64,000 nucleotides of DNA from Hysterangium stoloniferum (Eukaryota; Basidiomycota; Agaricomycetes; Hysterangiales; Hysterangiaceae). Positions within the stretch are counted from its first letter, which is position 1, and the number at the start of each line of letters is the position of its first letter. The notes beneath the pieces are model-generated. The model was not told the origin of the DNA. It did not search any database and saw nothing but the letters and a program-made list of their open reading frames with translations. The position numbers and the translations under genes were made by a program. Of the stretch, positions 35,668 through 47,385 are shown piece by piece. Location of the stretch: contig WHVD01000017.1 of the NCBI GenBank assembly GCA_015178975.1, positions 310,001 to 374,000 on the forward strand. Reading direction: 5' to 3'.

Positions 35668-38600
35668 ATGAGCGTACGTAGTTCTATCTAGTAAGTGGTA
35701 CCAGGTGATTTAATTTCATTGATACAGACTCTCGCACCGCCCCCTGTATCGAAGAGGACAAGTTAAGTGATGTAATTCCCGATAGTAATGATATCTCCCG
35801 CCAGGTAAATTCTTTTTTTCACGTCACATACGTGTTTTCTGTTTTTTAACTTGACATTTCATTAGGTGAGCGAACGTCCGTATGAGGACCTAAGCTTGCA
35901 CTCGGCCATTGAGGGCCAAGAAAGCAAAATGGACGAATTGGAATCTGATTTGGAGGCACCGGAAGGGGTAAGAAAAAATGTGGCGTTATATGTTTTTGTA
36001 TTAATGGCTCTGAATTAATCGCACTTGACGCGTTTTTCTCCCAGTTTCATGATGAGCCAGTGTCACCATCCCAGGTCACGCAACAGGTTCAAGCGGCCGA
36101 AAAGCGGCAGAAGCGGAGTGTCAGGAAGGGTCAAGAGGGAGAACTTGTTAATAACAGGAAAGAAATGGATAAGGCGAAGGTATTTTGGACGTGATTTATG
36201 AATGTTCGCCTGCATTTATTGACGCGCTTCGGATAGATTACGGATTCTATCAAGCGATACTCATACCTGCTTGGACAGACAGATCTTTTCCGTCATTTTG
36301 TAAATGTAAAGGTCCGTTAGTACTGGTTAAGACTCCTGTTTTACTCTCTGACTTGTTTGCAGCGCGCCCGAGATCCTGAGTATGTAGCGCTGATGGAAGC
36401 GCAGCCTAAGCCAAAGGGTCGTGGGCGGAAAAAGGCTACGTAAATACTTGTGCATTGTGTTCTACACTTGTTCGACACGATTGATTTATCTGTTACATTT
36501 GTAGCGCTGATAATGACAAACAACATCGGAAAGTGAAAAGGAAGAGGACGAAGAAATGTTGAAAGGTGGAGAGCGGGCGGTTGACAGCGATGATCGAACA
36601 TCGTCATACAACTTCGAAAAGGTTGGGAGTTGTCTTCTCATTGTCTTTGTGGACGATACCGATACCTCCCTCATGCAGTCACTTGTCACCCATACTTGTT
36701 TGATGGAGCTGTATGTCTCTGTGCTATTGTGTTACTTAGTTGTTCTTACACTCCGGATCCCTTAGGAACCTGGCCCTCCCTACACGACCGATGAGCACCT
36801 CATAGACAACTGCGGCAAAATGATTATCCTAGACAAGCTCCTACACCAAATGAAAGCCAAAGGCTCTCGCGTTCTCGTATTCAGTCAAATGAGTCGTGTC
36901 CTAGACACTTTAGAAGACTATTGTACATTCCGGGGGTATCGTGCGTAATCTGTCTCGTGTTGTTCTCGTCTGCCATTCTGACTATCCGGTTTCATACAGC
37001 ACATTGTAGAATAGACAGGGGTACAGCCCACGAAGACCGAGTAGCTGCCATTGATGAATACAATCGTCCTGGTAGCGAGAAGTTCATATTCCTTTTGACG
37101 ACTCGCGCTGATGGGTTGGGTATCAATTTGACCACTGCCGATATTGTCGTCTTGTATGACAGCGATTGGTTAGTATATGATGTTTTACCGTTTGGACCTC
37201 TTAGAAAACGCCGTTATTCGTTATTTAGGAACCCCCAAGCCGACCTACAGGCTATGGATCGTGCCCATCGTATTGGACAGATGAAACAGGTCTACGTTTT
37301 CCGGCTGATTACCGAGGTAGGGAATTCCCTTTGCTTTGGACTGGATACGTCGTCATAATTTATGCTGACTTTTTCGTAGAATTCAGTCGAGGAGCGTATG
37401 CTTGAGAGGGCTGCACAAAAGCTTCGACTGGATCAACTGGTCATCCAACAAGGCCACACGAAGATCACGAAAGGTAACATGTGCTACTGCCTGCTGTGGT
37501 TTGATAAAGTACTCACATGCACTTTATTCAGCCACAAATAAAGAAGAGCTTCTCGATATTATCCATGGTGCCGAGAAGATTGTCAAATCAAATGACGAGT
37601 ATGTAATTCCTTTCCCCTGAAGTTTGAAGCTCATAAAATACGATAGTCTTCTTGTAAACGCCGATATCGATGAGATCATTCATCGTGGTGAGGAACGTAC
37701 GGAAGAAATCAATAAAAAAATACGCAGAATTGAGCATCGATGATTTGAACAACTTCAAATCTGACTTCAGCATTAAGCGAAGAATTCGGTAGCAAGGTAC
37801 ATGCTGTCATCGCCTTCTTTGACTGTGTATCTTGTTTACATCGCCGTCTTTAATCCTAGAACAAATCCCTTGGTTTTGGATGGATTCAGCACTCCAAGCG
37901 TGAACGGAAAGGAAACTACTCCATTGATGGGTATTATAAAGAAGCAATGCCCATTGACCTGAAGACCGAGAAGGCACCTAAGCAACCACGACCTCCAAAG
38001 CAAGTCATGGTGCAGGTGTTCAACTAATATACCATCGCATTAAACTTACTCTCCGGCATCCCGTAGTCAGGATTATCAATTCTATCCTCGGGAACTTGAA
38101 GCGCTGCAAGAGCGTGAAGCGAATGCTTTCAAGGTAAGATGATGTTTGAGGTTGAGATCGTGAACCGCGTAACTTACCAGTGACTTTGGTTCCTTAAGCG
38201 TGCGCATAAGTATCAGGTACCGCTTCAGGACCCTCAAAATGAGGATGAGGCGCCGGAAATGCTCGAGGCTGAGCGTGCAGCTGAACAGGCCATCATTGAC
38301 AATGGTCTGCTTTCTTATCTCAAATTTGTGCTTATAGTAAGCTGACCATGGCACACATCTCTAGCTGAATCATTAACGAAGGAAGAAACTGCTCGTAAGG
38401 AGGAACTTAGCCGACATGGCTTTGACAATTGGAGTAAGCGTAACTTCCAGCAGTTTGTGAAGGCTGTTGAGGCACATGGACGGTAGGACTCTTATGATGT
38501 GCCATTACATCTCTCTTCGGACTCTGATGGGTATCTTTCATGCAGGAATGCGCCAGATGAGGTGCTTGATCAGGAGATCCGGCATAAGACTGCGGAGGAA

Positions 38601-39404
38601 GTGAAAGCATATGCTAAAGTCTTCTGGAAGCGATGGCGCGAGTTGGAAGGTAGGAATATCATTGCACATTTTCAATCCCACGGCATCGCTGACTCCATAT
38701 TTTTAGATTTCCAACGTATCGAGCAACGCATTCTCGAAGGTGAAGCACGCCGCGAAAAGCAAGATAACCTGGAGGCGCTCCTGGATGAAATGATTAAATC
38801 GGTCCAGTTCCCAATTCAAGAACTAGAGCTCAACTACACCATCGCGAAAGGAAAGGTATACGACGAAGAAGAGGATCGTTACCTTCTTTGCCGGTTGAAC
38901 TATTATGGATTGAAGAGCCCAGACGTGTATGACCGTATTAAGAAGGACATCACCAAGTCCCCGGATTTCCGATTTGATTGGTTCTTTAAGAGTCGGACGC
39001 CCCAGGAACTGTCGAAACGCTGCCATGCACTGTTGGGTGCGATCGCCAAAGAATATAAAAATAAAGTTAAGGAAGATCAGCAAAAGAAGAACGTGGAAGG
39101 CCCACGGGGAACGGTACGTCTCTAACCATTTCAGACGTGGTTACTTATCTGACCCATTGTCTTTTGTGGTTAGAAACGTTCTCTGGTTGAAGTCGCAGAT
39201 GTAAAATCGTTGCGTCGGTCGACACGGAATGTAGTAGCAGTGGTATCCGCGAAAAAGTCGCACAAGAAGAAGAAAGTGTTGGATTTCGAGCATCATACAA
39301 GCTCATATTCTTTTGTTCCTTTCCTCTTGTCTCACATCCTTGTTGTTTTCCTCATTAGGATTCCATTGTTCCTATTGTATATATATGTAGCTATGTGTGA
39401 ATAG
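35668..39404 (+). pseudogene. ISWI-type chromatin remodeller lacking the first ATPase lobe
   Basis: ISWI proteins slide nucleosomes using a two-lobed SNF2 ATPase and a HAND-SANT-SLIDE module. The N-terminus (MSVHSRTAPCIEEDKLSDVI from ATG 35668, spliced) and linker (RARDPEYVALMEAQPKPKGR at about 36362) are present. Then the sequence jumps from an acidic stretch (SEKEEDEEMLKGGERAVDSD) straight to HPYLFDGA and [12 protein letters not shown], so the whole Walker A/DExH lobe is missing. The helicase C lobe ([47 protein letters not shown]) has D for the usual G in TRAGG. HAND, SANT (WSKRNFQQFVKAVEAHGR) and SLIDE (KGKVYDEEEDRYLLCRLNYY) are well kept, with introns. Frameshifts: one base lost near 36530 and a run of seven A at 37714-37720. 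It cannot be a remodeller. A truncated C-terminal product is conceivable. Confidence 0.85.
36570..37004 (+). repeat. Left arm of 435-bp inverted repeat (ISWI exons)
   Basis: This arm spans the deletion junction, two introns and helicase exons of the ISWI copy. Its inverted twin is 39731-40165, of equal length and nearly identical. At one difference the left arm has ATACAACTT where the right has ATGCAACTT. Confidence 0.85.
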
Positions 39405-39730
39405 AGCTCCCCGTGCGTTTGCGAGGGTCCCTGCTATACTCGGGTGAGGTCGAAGTCCATCTCATCTCAACAGAAAGTATAGGAATTACATAGGAATTAA
39501 ATCATGTAGCTACTTATAAACATAATAGCACCTGTAAGCCTGGAGCCCCAGTCTTACGCATTCTCTTTTTGTTCCACTCTTATTGTTCCGTCCCTTTTGT
39601 TCTTGGCACGTGATCACAGCATATATAGCCTAGGTAGTTTGCCTTCTCTTTCCTTACCGTACGCTGCCCGCCATGTAGACTGTTCACTAGTTCATCGAGC
39701 AATACACCGTGGTCCTATCAACCATGTGAC
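39405..39730. other. Spacer between ISWI 3' end and right repeat arm
   Basis: No coding signal seen; probably the ISWI 3' untranslated and flanking region. Confidence 0.4.
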
Positions 39731-40165
39731 ATGTGCTGTATGAAACCGGATAGTCAGAATGGCAGACGAGAACAACACGAGACAGATTACGCACGATACC
39801 CCCGGAATGTACAATAGTCTTCTAAAGTGTCTAGGACACGACTCATTTGACTGAATACGAGAACGCGAGAGCCTTTGGCTTTCATTTGGTGTAGGAGCTT
39901 GTCTAGGATAACCATTTTGCCGCAGTTGTCTATGAGGTGCTCATCGGTCGTGTAGGGAGGGCCAGGTTCCTAAGGGATCCGGAGTGTAAGAACAACTAAG
40001 TAACACAATAGCACAGAGACATACAGCTCCATCAAACAAGTATGGGTGGCAAGTGACTGCATGAGGGAGGTATCGGTATCGTCCACAAAGACAATGAGAA
40101 GACAACTCCCAACCTTTTCGAAGTTGCATGACGATGTTCGATCATCGCTGTCAACCGCCCGCTCT
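39731..40165 (-). repeat. Right arm of 435-bp inverted repeat (ISWI exons)
   Basis: The minus strand repeats the exons coding [25 protein letters not shown] and the block ending TFRGYR, with their introns, and carries the same fusion of the acidic linker to the MQLRK codons. The lobe-1 deletion therefore happened before the inverted copy was made. It abuts Ty3 sequence at 40166. Confidence 0.85.
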
Positions 40166-41410
40166 TCTTTGTATTTATTTTAGATTCGCATCGATTGAGC
40201 CCTCTGATTACTCCTTGTCACCCTATGTCTCTCTTTGTTCTTTGATGGTATCTTCAGTCTCTGCATTATATTTCAAGACACTTATTTTTGTCAACATTGC
40301 TCTGGAAGATGATCCTATTGTTGTTCAGATACAGAGAGATCTAAAAGTGTAGAACTAATAGATGGTGAAGGGGAAACAGCAGAAGGGCTGCCCCCAATTC
40401 ATACTTTATATTAGAAGAATATTAATTTGTATCTTCAACAACTAAAAGAGGTGTGAGTGTAAAACAAGAATTTGGGGATGCCTCCCCACAACTCCCAGAG
40501 TTATCACAGGTCAATCAATAGTTCCAAACAAACTTTGGCCTTTCTGTCCCAGCTCTCTGGCTTCTCCCTTACAGTCCTTGGCAGCCCACCACTTCTCCCT
40601 ACATTCAGAATGCTGTACAAGCCCCTGTAACACCTCCAGAATACCTGTCCATGTCCCACCAATATCTCATGGAGCCTCCACCACTGGCTCTAAAGTCATT
40701 GTTGCATAGCTGCAACCTTTCTTCTCTGGTTACACTGCACACAGGCCCTATTCCAGCCAATGCATGTACATCAGATCCCCAATGCTGTGCAGCTTGCACA
40801 TGCTGGCACCCCTGAGACTGGACCCTTTCTAAAGACCATAAGACTTAGAAGAAACATCAGTAAAGGATAATATTAATGGCTTACTGCTCAAATCCCCCAA
40901 TTTCCTCTATCTCATGCTCCTCATGCTCCTCTCCATTGTTATCATCCTTGTGTTTCCTCTTTCCCTGTAGACCACAATTAGTAACAATTGACAAAGGGAA
41001 AAACAAGAAACCTGCCTTTGATGGACGTTCCAATGCTTTACCAACTTTCCCTTCCTGTAATCTTTTGTATCACTGGCAGCCTTCCTCTTTGCAGCCCACA
41101 CAACTCTATGGTCCACCCACCTCCTCGTCTCAGCAGCCTCTCTTTCAATCTCCTGATGCTGTTCCTATTCAGCCTCCTGCAGTTGTGCAACAGTGTCATT
41201 GTCACCCAGGTTTGGTAAGAAGGGACACTGGGAAGGAATAAGAGTGAAGACAAAAGGCAATGGATAAATCTCCACATTTTTCATATGCCCCTCCAGCCCC
41301 CATTTTGGCTAATAATCATAGGCACAGATATTTACCCAAGCAAGTGCACAAGGTGTCCCAACATCATTTCTAGAAAGATCTCTAAGGGTCGCAACCTAAT
41401 GGGGGGATAC
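40166..41410 (+). mobile_element. 3' internal end of a forward Ty3 element, family D
   Basis: The stretch ends in CTAATGGGGGGATAC, a polypurine tract, directly before an LTR start. No sense pol domain was recognised. On the minus strand pieces read AQLQEAE, EQHQEIEREAAETRRW and KRKAASDTKDYRKGKLVKHW, then a Cys pair (ACVQCNQRRK at about 40740), resembling in type and position the antisense frames at 48.1 and 54.3 kb. Stops interrupt them. Confidence 0.55.
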
Positions 41411-41526
41411 TGTTAGGATCCTTATCCTTCAGGTGCCCACAACTGAGTTTTACTCTCATAACCCTCCAGCAACCCACTTTTGGTACCCCTGACCACAGTG
41501 TTACCACCTGCACCTGTTAAGTTCTG
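41411..41526 (+). repeat. Start of 3' LTR, family D, interrupted
   Basis: Begins TGTTAGGATCCTTATCC after the polypurine tract and matches the LTR start at 43593. It is cut at 41527 by the family C LTR. Confidence 0.65.
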
Positions 41527-41586
41527 TGTTGGGACTTATTCTGGAACTATTGGGAAATATCCAGGAACTTGGATACTTCCATGGAG

Positions 41587-42237
41587 TGTGAGAGGTACCC
41601 TCCCTCAAATGGGAATGTAACCATTCAACCATATTATACTCTTTATATTATTTTACTCATTTTTCTATTTTTGATTAAGTAATTCTTCAATTACATACAT
41701 TAGTTCGAAGATCTATGTACATATGCTTGTGGGTACATAGACTCTTGTAGGTGCACACTTACTATTGTTTTACATACATATGTACACTAGTGGGCATAGC
41801 AAATAGACCAGACACATTTTACCTGTAACCATGACTTGCCCAAGACATTATCTTAAAGTGTCCTGCAAGTTGTGATTGGGTATTGTCTCAGCCATCTCTA
41901 ATGGCTACTAGCTATATCAACTCTGAGATATGTACTTACCATCAAAGCCTAGAGTTATCTACTCAAATTCACTCATCACTGTCTCACCTCTTTGTGCCCT
42001 TTATTTCCTTCTTGCAAACCATTCTTGCTTGACTCCATTTTATTGGAGTCTTTCATCTGAACTGTACTGTTGAGGTCAATTCCACTTATTGTCCTAATTG
42101 CATCTAGCTCCGTTGGTTGCTTGTAACAATTATTCCCTTTTACTTATTGTACTTTGATATTCAATATAACCTAGTCATATCTAGAAGGTCAACATTCTTC
42201 ATATATTGAACAGTCAGAACTTCTATGACTCTTCACA
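41587..42237. mobile_element. 651-bp insertion in family C LTR, LTR-like ends
   Basis: The block starts TGTGAGAGG and ends CTCTTCACA, i.e. TG...CA, and separates two parts of an LTR known intact at 60 kb. No clear target duplication was found, so a solo LTR is only a guess. No coding content. Confidence 0.45.
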
Positions 42238-42238
42238 G

Positions 42239-42273
42239 GGACTTGGCTTCAGCTTATGTGCTGCACCATGACA
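42239..42273 (-). promoter_or_regulatory. Shared LTR module, copy in family C (1)
   Basis: Plus strand reads GGCTTCAGCTTATGTGCTG within GGACTT...CACC, followed by TGTCCTTAATTTCAGA. See the finding on the cross-family module. Confidence 0.6.
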
Positions 42274-42700
42274 CAAACACTCAGATGTCCTTAATTTCAG
42301 AGGACTGATAAGTGCTGAAGAGCTTATGGATATTCAGAGTTCCAAAGAGTTCTAAATATCAAGTGTACAGAAAGAGAAGAGGAATAAGTTAACTAAGTTA
42401 ATATCAGATTTAAGGTGTAAGTACAAATGCATAGAAACTAATATAGATTCTCTGGCTAATGTACTACAGATTGACATCACGATAAGAATGGATTAGGAAG
42501 AAGCTCCAAATTGGGAACATCATAAGCAAATGAATGTATACTTGTGAACAGACAAGTTACTAAATATAGAACAAGGATGAAGTTCAGTATGTCCAGGGAT
42601 TAGTTAGTTTCTGGAGATGGAGGATACATCAGAATATTGGAATATCTGAGAATGGAAGATTATATCAGAATATTGAAATATCTGGGAATGGATCATAATA

Positions 42701-43592
42701 GTACCCCCTCATTAAGGCTAAAATCCCATAGAGGCAATTAGGTAAGTAGTGAGCTGTCAGTAATTTGTGATGTGTCATAGGGACACATACCTGAGGTGGC
42801 TAATTTTGGGGGCCAGGTTTTGGGTATAAAGACCCAAGAAGTTTGAATTAATCATTTTCTTTTCTTTATCCTGAACTTGTATGTTGATTCACCTTCCTCT
42901 TTTTACCAAAAATCCTGCATCTTCCAACACTGAAAGTCCCGAAACATCAAAAGTTGAGAAACTGAAGTTAAAATGACAGAGGATGGAGGAATTAAGGCAT
43001 AAGCAGGAAGAGGAGGTGAGGTGTAAAGGGTGCAAATAGCACAGGAAGCCACAATGCAAGAATGGTTTCGAAAAACACAGATGAGCACAACAGGAAAATA
43101 TGGGATCTCCTGTTTTACTTATTGTGGGCTCTACCTTCATATGTATGTTGGTCTACTATTCATGCGGCTGCCATAGCAATTAGAATGGATCTCAGTGCTG
43201 TGTATGGCTGAAGGTGTGCTATTCACTAACTCTTCCCCTTCATGAGATCATCTACCACCAAAAGCACACATGCCAGCAAATGATGATTTAATGCGTTATC
43301 ACCACATAAATGAAGAATTCTCCAGCTAGAGTGAATCCAGATTTTCTATTGCTAAAATGAATAATGTCTCACACAATCACGATTCAGTCCATGAGATGCC
43401 ATATCAGCCGCACTGTTGTCATGCTGATATCACAATTTGGTCACCACTTTTACTTTCCGCACCCATTTTGAATAATCCGAGGTGTGTCTCTTTCTCCTGT
43501 TCTTCAGAGTTCAGGAAAATTGTCCACAGTGGTTTATATGTATTATTTCAATAGTTGATGGAAAAATACTCTGAAAGCTAAAAATGGTATTA
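42701..43592 (-). mobile_element. 3' internal fragment of family C element, then unassigned sequence
   Basis: Downstream of the polypurine tract the plus strand has traces of an antisense frame (MEELRHKQEEEVRCKGCK at about 42980). After about 43150 nothing is recognised up to the next LTR. Confidence 0.4.
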
Positions 43593-43823
43593 TGTTAGGA
43601 TCCCCATCATTTCGGACCCCCACAAGCTGTTTTAGTTTCATAAAACTCTGTCATCCTACTATCAGTACCCCACTCATGGTAGCACCACCTACAGTGCCCC
43701 TGACACTTGCTTCATTGTATCACAGCACCTTAGCCTTCTGTCCCATCTCTGCTCCACTCACTCCCCCATCACCATTTCCACATATATGTATATCTCATTT
43801 GCCACCTCACACCTTTTAGTATA
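43593..43823 (+). repeat. LTR family D, left part (continues at 47236-47385)
   Basis: Begins TGTTAGGATCCCCATC. It is split at a TA by the mariner element at 43824-47233; the sequence continues at 47236 (CATTCCCACTTCC). The right end near 47385 is approximate because another LTR starts there. Confidence 0.6.
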
Positions 43824-44928
43824 CAGTAGGGGACAAAACTGTCCCAATGTTTTGATAATTCCCATTAAATGTTGTATAACTGATCACATAAATTTCCTAA
43901 GATGGTGAAGATATTCTAGCAGATGTCTTAGCACACTAACTTCCATACCCCAAGTATTATATAATATTGATGGAAATTGGTGTCATAGTGAATATTTAAA
44001 AACAACCAATCATTGGGACAGTTTTGTCCCCTGCTCTTTTTGAATCAGATATCTTGTTATTCTAGTACATTGTATGGCCTCCCTTGGCCTGTATTACAGC
44101 AACTAGTCTTCTTGAAATACTTTCTATAAGTTTCTGACACTCCTGAGGCTCAATCTTTGGCTATTCCACTTTCCCAAACACCATTTGGTGGTGAAGGGTA
44201 TTTCTGGAGCTGTTTCTTCAAGTGGAACCAAAGCTGTTCTATGGGATTCAGGTCAGGAGGCTGTGCTGGCCAGTCTAACACCTGAATGTGATTTTCAGAA
44301 AATCATTTTTGTGCCATTTTGGATGTGTGTTGTGGGCATCATTATCCTGCTGGAAAATGGCCTCATCTGCTGGAATATCCAAGTCTTTGATGCTCTGGGA
44401 CAAATGCTGAGCCAGGATCTCCACATATTATGCAGAATCCATCCATCCTTCAATCTCTGCAAGCATTCTCACTCCATTCTAACCCATACAGCCCCACACC
44501 ATGATATTTCCACCTTCATACTTGACTGTAGGTTGGGTTGTCCCATCAGAAAGTGGTTCTCCAGCTTTCTTCCACACATATTGATGTCCATCCAACCTGT
44601 CAGGGCAACACTAACAAGGCTACCAAACACAAGATAGAATATAGAAATATAAAGTGAGGAGGGAACAGCTCAATGACAGGGGAGATCAGACTTGTTTTAG
44701 TGGGATTCCTAAGAGATTGAAACTAAAGAAATGAGTATGTACAGGTCTACTATTTATACTATTTATTTAATATTTATTTAGTATTTTTTATTTATGAAAA
44801 ATCTGAGAAGAACACTAAAAATGGCATGTATGCACCATACAGTGCATAGCCACACTTCAGCACTTATGTAATCCCACCTGGTGCTGTGTAGGTCCACCCA
44901 CTGCACCAATGCTTGCATAGGCACTGAC

Positions 44929-45651
44929 TGTTAAGAACTGAAAACTGACTAATGTCGGTGGCCGACAGGGACCGATCGGAAGGACTTGGCTTCAGCTTAT
45001 GTGCTGCACCCTCGCAAATATCCGTAGGGTGTCCTTAAATTTCGGATGGGCAAAGACTAATCCTAATGAGTACTTTTCGGCGTGATACCGATCGGAATCG
45101 AAGGACAAGTCGAGCGTCGGGCCAAGGGGTCGGGGCCGGGAGTGGGCGAGTGCACGCAAAGGCGGATGGGGGGATTCTTAGTATGAGACTGATACAGGCG
45201 TATGAGGGTATTCTGAGTCGATATTCTGATTTCCTAGTGATTACAACTACAGCGGGTTCATATACAAGTAACAGGTGTCTGGAAAATACTAAATGGGGAG
45301 AAGGGCGGAACACGGTATTAACAATAAGCTTGACTAGGAACAGGAAGTTTATGATTAGTTCGGAGGCCGATGATAACCGAGAGCGGGATTACGATAAAAG
45401 GAAATAGTTCAAGGACTACAAATATAGATAGACATATGCGAAGCATAAGATTGAACGGATCAACATAATAAAGGGGACGTATCAAAGTTTGACCAGACAA
45501 TACGAGTTATTTTGATGTGGGTGTAAACGGAGTTTGATCTTCGCAAAAACATTCGTCACCTTCGGGGCCGATGGTTTCCGAGATGGTGACTTGAAACGTT
45601 GACAAGTGGTGATAACCTCGGGACCGATAGGGTTGCGACACGGTCGTAACA
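44929..45651 (-). mobile_element. Solo LTR family A, copy 1 (CpG-rich)
   Basis: 723 bp, TGTTAAGAAC...GTCGTAACA, with a perfect 5-bp duplication CTGAC (44924-44928, 45652-45656). The empty site is preserved at about 5052 in the sister LTR. It keeps many CpG sites and carries the shared module at 44982. Confidence 0.9.
44982..45016 (-). promoter_or_regulatory. Shared LTR module, family A copy 1
   Basis: GGACTTGGCTTCAGCTTATG then TGCTGCACCCTCGCA, 53-87 bp from the LTR 3' end, followed by GTGTCCTTAAATTTCGGA. Confidence 0.65.
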
Positions 45652-45754
45652 CTGACTGCCTTTGCAGTGCTGGCACACAAGGAGGCCCGGTGGGCACACA
45701 GGACAGCAACAGTGGTGGCATCAGCCTTACATTGGTGCCATCATTTGGCCATGC

Positions 45755-46492
45755 TGTTAAGAACTGAAAATTGACTAATGTCGGTAGGCCAATGAACTGA
45801 TCGGAAGGACTTGGCTTCAGCTTATATGCTATTCCCTCGCAAATATCCATTGGTGTCCTTAAATTTCAGATGGGCAAAGACTAGTCCTAATGAGTACCTC
45901 TTGGCAAGTCACCAATTGGGACCAAAGGATAAGTCGAGTGTCGGGCCAAGGGGTCAGGGACCGAGAGTGGGCAAGCACATGTGAAGGCGGAGGGTGGAAT
46001 ACTTAGTATGAGACTTCTAGAGATGTATGAGGGTATTCTGAGTTGATATTCTGATTGCCTAGTAACTATGACTACAGCAGGTTTATATACAAGTATTCGG
46101 TGTCTAGAAAATACTAACTAGGAGAAGAGCAGAAAACATTATTGACAATAAGCTTGACTAGGAATGGGAAGGTTACGATTTGTTCAGAGGCTGTAAAATA
46201 ACTGAGAGCGGGATTATGAGAAAAGGAAATAGTCCGAGGGTTACAAGTATATATAGACATATGTGAACCATAGAATAGAATGGATCATCATAATAAAAAG
46301 GGACATATCAGAGTTTAACCAGATAATACAAGTATATTTTGATGGGGGTGTAAACAGAGTTTGATGGCCACAAAAGCATATGTCAGCATCAGGAGACCGA
46401 CGGTTTCTGATGTGATGACTTGAACGATAACTTGAAATGTCGATAGGTGGTGATAACCTCAGGGACCGTCGGGTTGCGACACGGTTGTAACA
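45755..46492 (-). mobile_element. Solo LTR family A, copy 2 (CpG-depleted)
   Basis: 738 bp, TGTTAAGAAC...GGTTGTAACA, with a perfect 5-bp duplication CATGC (45750-45754, 46493-46497). Compared with copy 1, many CG positions are TG or CA. Only 103 bp of the host LTR separate the copies, so they are independent insertions and not the two ends of one element. Confidence 0.9.
45807..45841 (-). promoter_or_regulatory. Shared LTR module, family A copy 2
   Basis: GGACTTGGCTTCAGCTTATA then TGCTATTCCCTCGCA, 53-87 bp from the LTR 3' end. Confidence 0.65.
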
Positions 46493-47235
46493 CATGCCAC
46501 CAATGCATTGTATCGCAGTGCTGCTGCACCACATCACTTTTTGTGCAGGCAGCAGTGCAATTACATAATTGTGCTTGCACCTTTGCCTGTACTTGTCTTG
46601 TAGGTACATAATAAAATAAAATCAATACCCTGACACAACCCCAATATTATTGACCTTGGTCTCATCAGACCACAAGACTTTTCCAAGCATCCACAGTCCA
46701 GTTTTGGTACTTGAGGGTAATGATTAACCTGGCCTTTGTATGTTAAGCCTTGAGTAAGGGCCTTTTTGCTTTGACTACAGCTTTTAAACCATGCTGTCTC
46801 AAGGTCCTCCTCACTGTTTTGGATGAGACATGGGATTAATTGATGGAATTGATGAAGTGTGTGGCCTGGTCAGTATTATCTAGATTGCCAGAGGTGATTT
46901 GATATATGATCCTCCTTTGGTCAGTAGGAGAAAGCTTGGAAGGACATCCTCCTTTCAGGTTTTCTTTGTCTATGTTCATCTCCTGAGCAATTCTACTGAT
47001 AGTAGACTTGCTAATACCTGTGATAGAGCTACATTCCTATTGAAGAGTGTATTTTGGAGGAGAGAGACGGCTTGTTCTCTTTTAAGAGGAGAAATAGCTT
47101 TCATGATGAGAGTAATAGTTGAAGTGTGATTGTCACAGTCACATATTTTCACCATTTTAGGAAATTTATGTGATCAGTTATACAACATTTAATGGGAATT
47201 ATCAAAACATTGGGTCAGTTTTGTCCCCTCATTTA

Positions 47236-47385
47236 CATTCCCACTTCCTTCCCCTACTTCTCTTTGACCCATCATCACTCTCACTTTTCTGATTGACCCT
47301 CCAATCATCCATCTCCCTGTATTATAAAGTTTTTCATGTATGCTATAGCTTCCTCAGTTCAAAAATCAACTTAGATTACCCCCTT
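47236..47385 (+). repeat. LTR family D, right part
   Basis: Continuation of 43593-43823 across the mariner insertion; it ends where the family F LTR begins. Confidence 0.5.

Larger units (their letters stand above)
41527..42700 (-). repeat. 3' LTR, family C, split by an insertion
   Basis: The two parts, 41527-41586 (TGTTGGGACTTATTCTGGAAC) and 42238-42700, match the ends of the intact LTR at 60027-60572. It lies in reverse orientation: the minus strand of 42701 onward gives the polypurine tract TGAGGGGGTAC. The LTR carries the shared module at 42239. Confidence 0.65.
44598..46635 (-). mobile_element. Solo LTR of chromovirus family E, itself split by two LTRs
   Basis: TGTCAGGGCAACAC...TACCCTGACA, flanked by a perfect 5-bp duplication CAACC (44593-44597 and 46636-46640) inside the mariner transposase. 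About 567 bp remain after removing the two nested LTRs, and they align with the LTR at 4734-5371. No internal sequence is present, so it arose by LTR-LTR recombination. Confidence 0.88.
43824..47233 (-). mobile_element. Tc1/mariner element 1, split by a nested LTR
   Basis: Ends are CAGTAGGGGACAAAACTG on the left and, inverted, AATGAGGGGACAAAACTG on the right, flanked by TA at 43822-43823 and 47234-47235. The transposase lies on the minus strand. It retains the first catalytic Asp (LWSDETK) and the final Glu (WPAQPPDLNPIEQLW). It is frameshifted after NRNVAL and cut at 44598-46635 by an LTR. Without the insert it would be about 1.37 kb. A second, inverted copy of the terminal sequence (CATTGGGACAGTTTTGTCCC) lies inside the left end at about 44012. 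Confidence 0.88.

Noticed and set aside
44185..44637. 150-codon plus-strand frame
   Set aside because: It is the shadow of the minus-strand mariner transposase (WPAQPPDLNPIEQLW) and runs into the LTR.
44929..46492. The two same-orientation LTRs as ends of one element
   Set aside because: Only 103 bp of host LTR lie between them and each has its own distinct 5-bp duplication.
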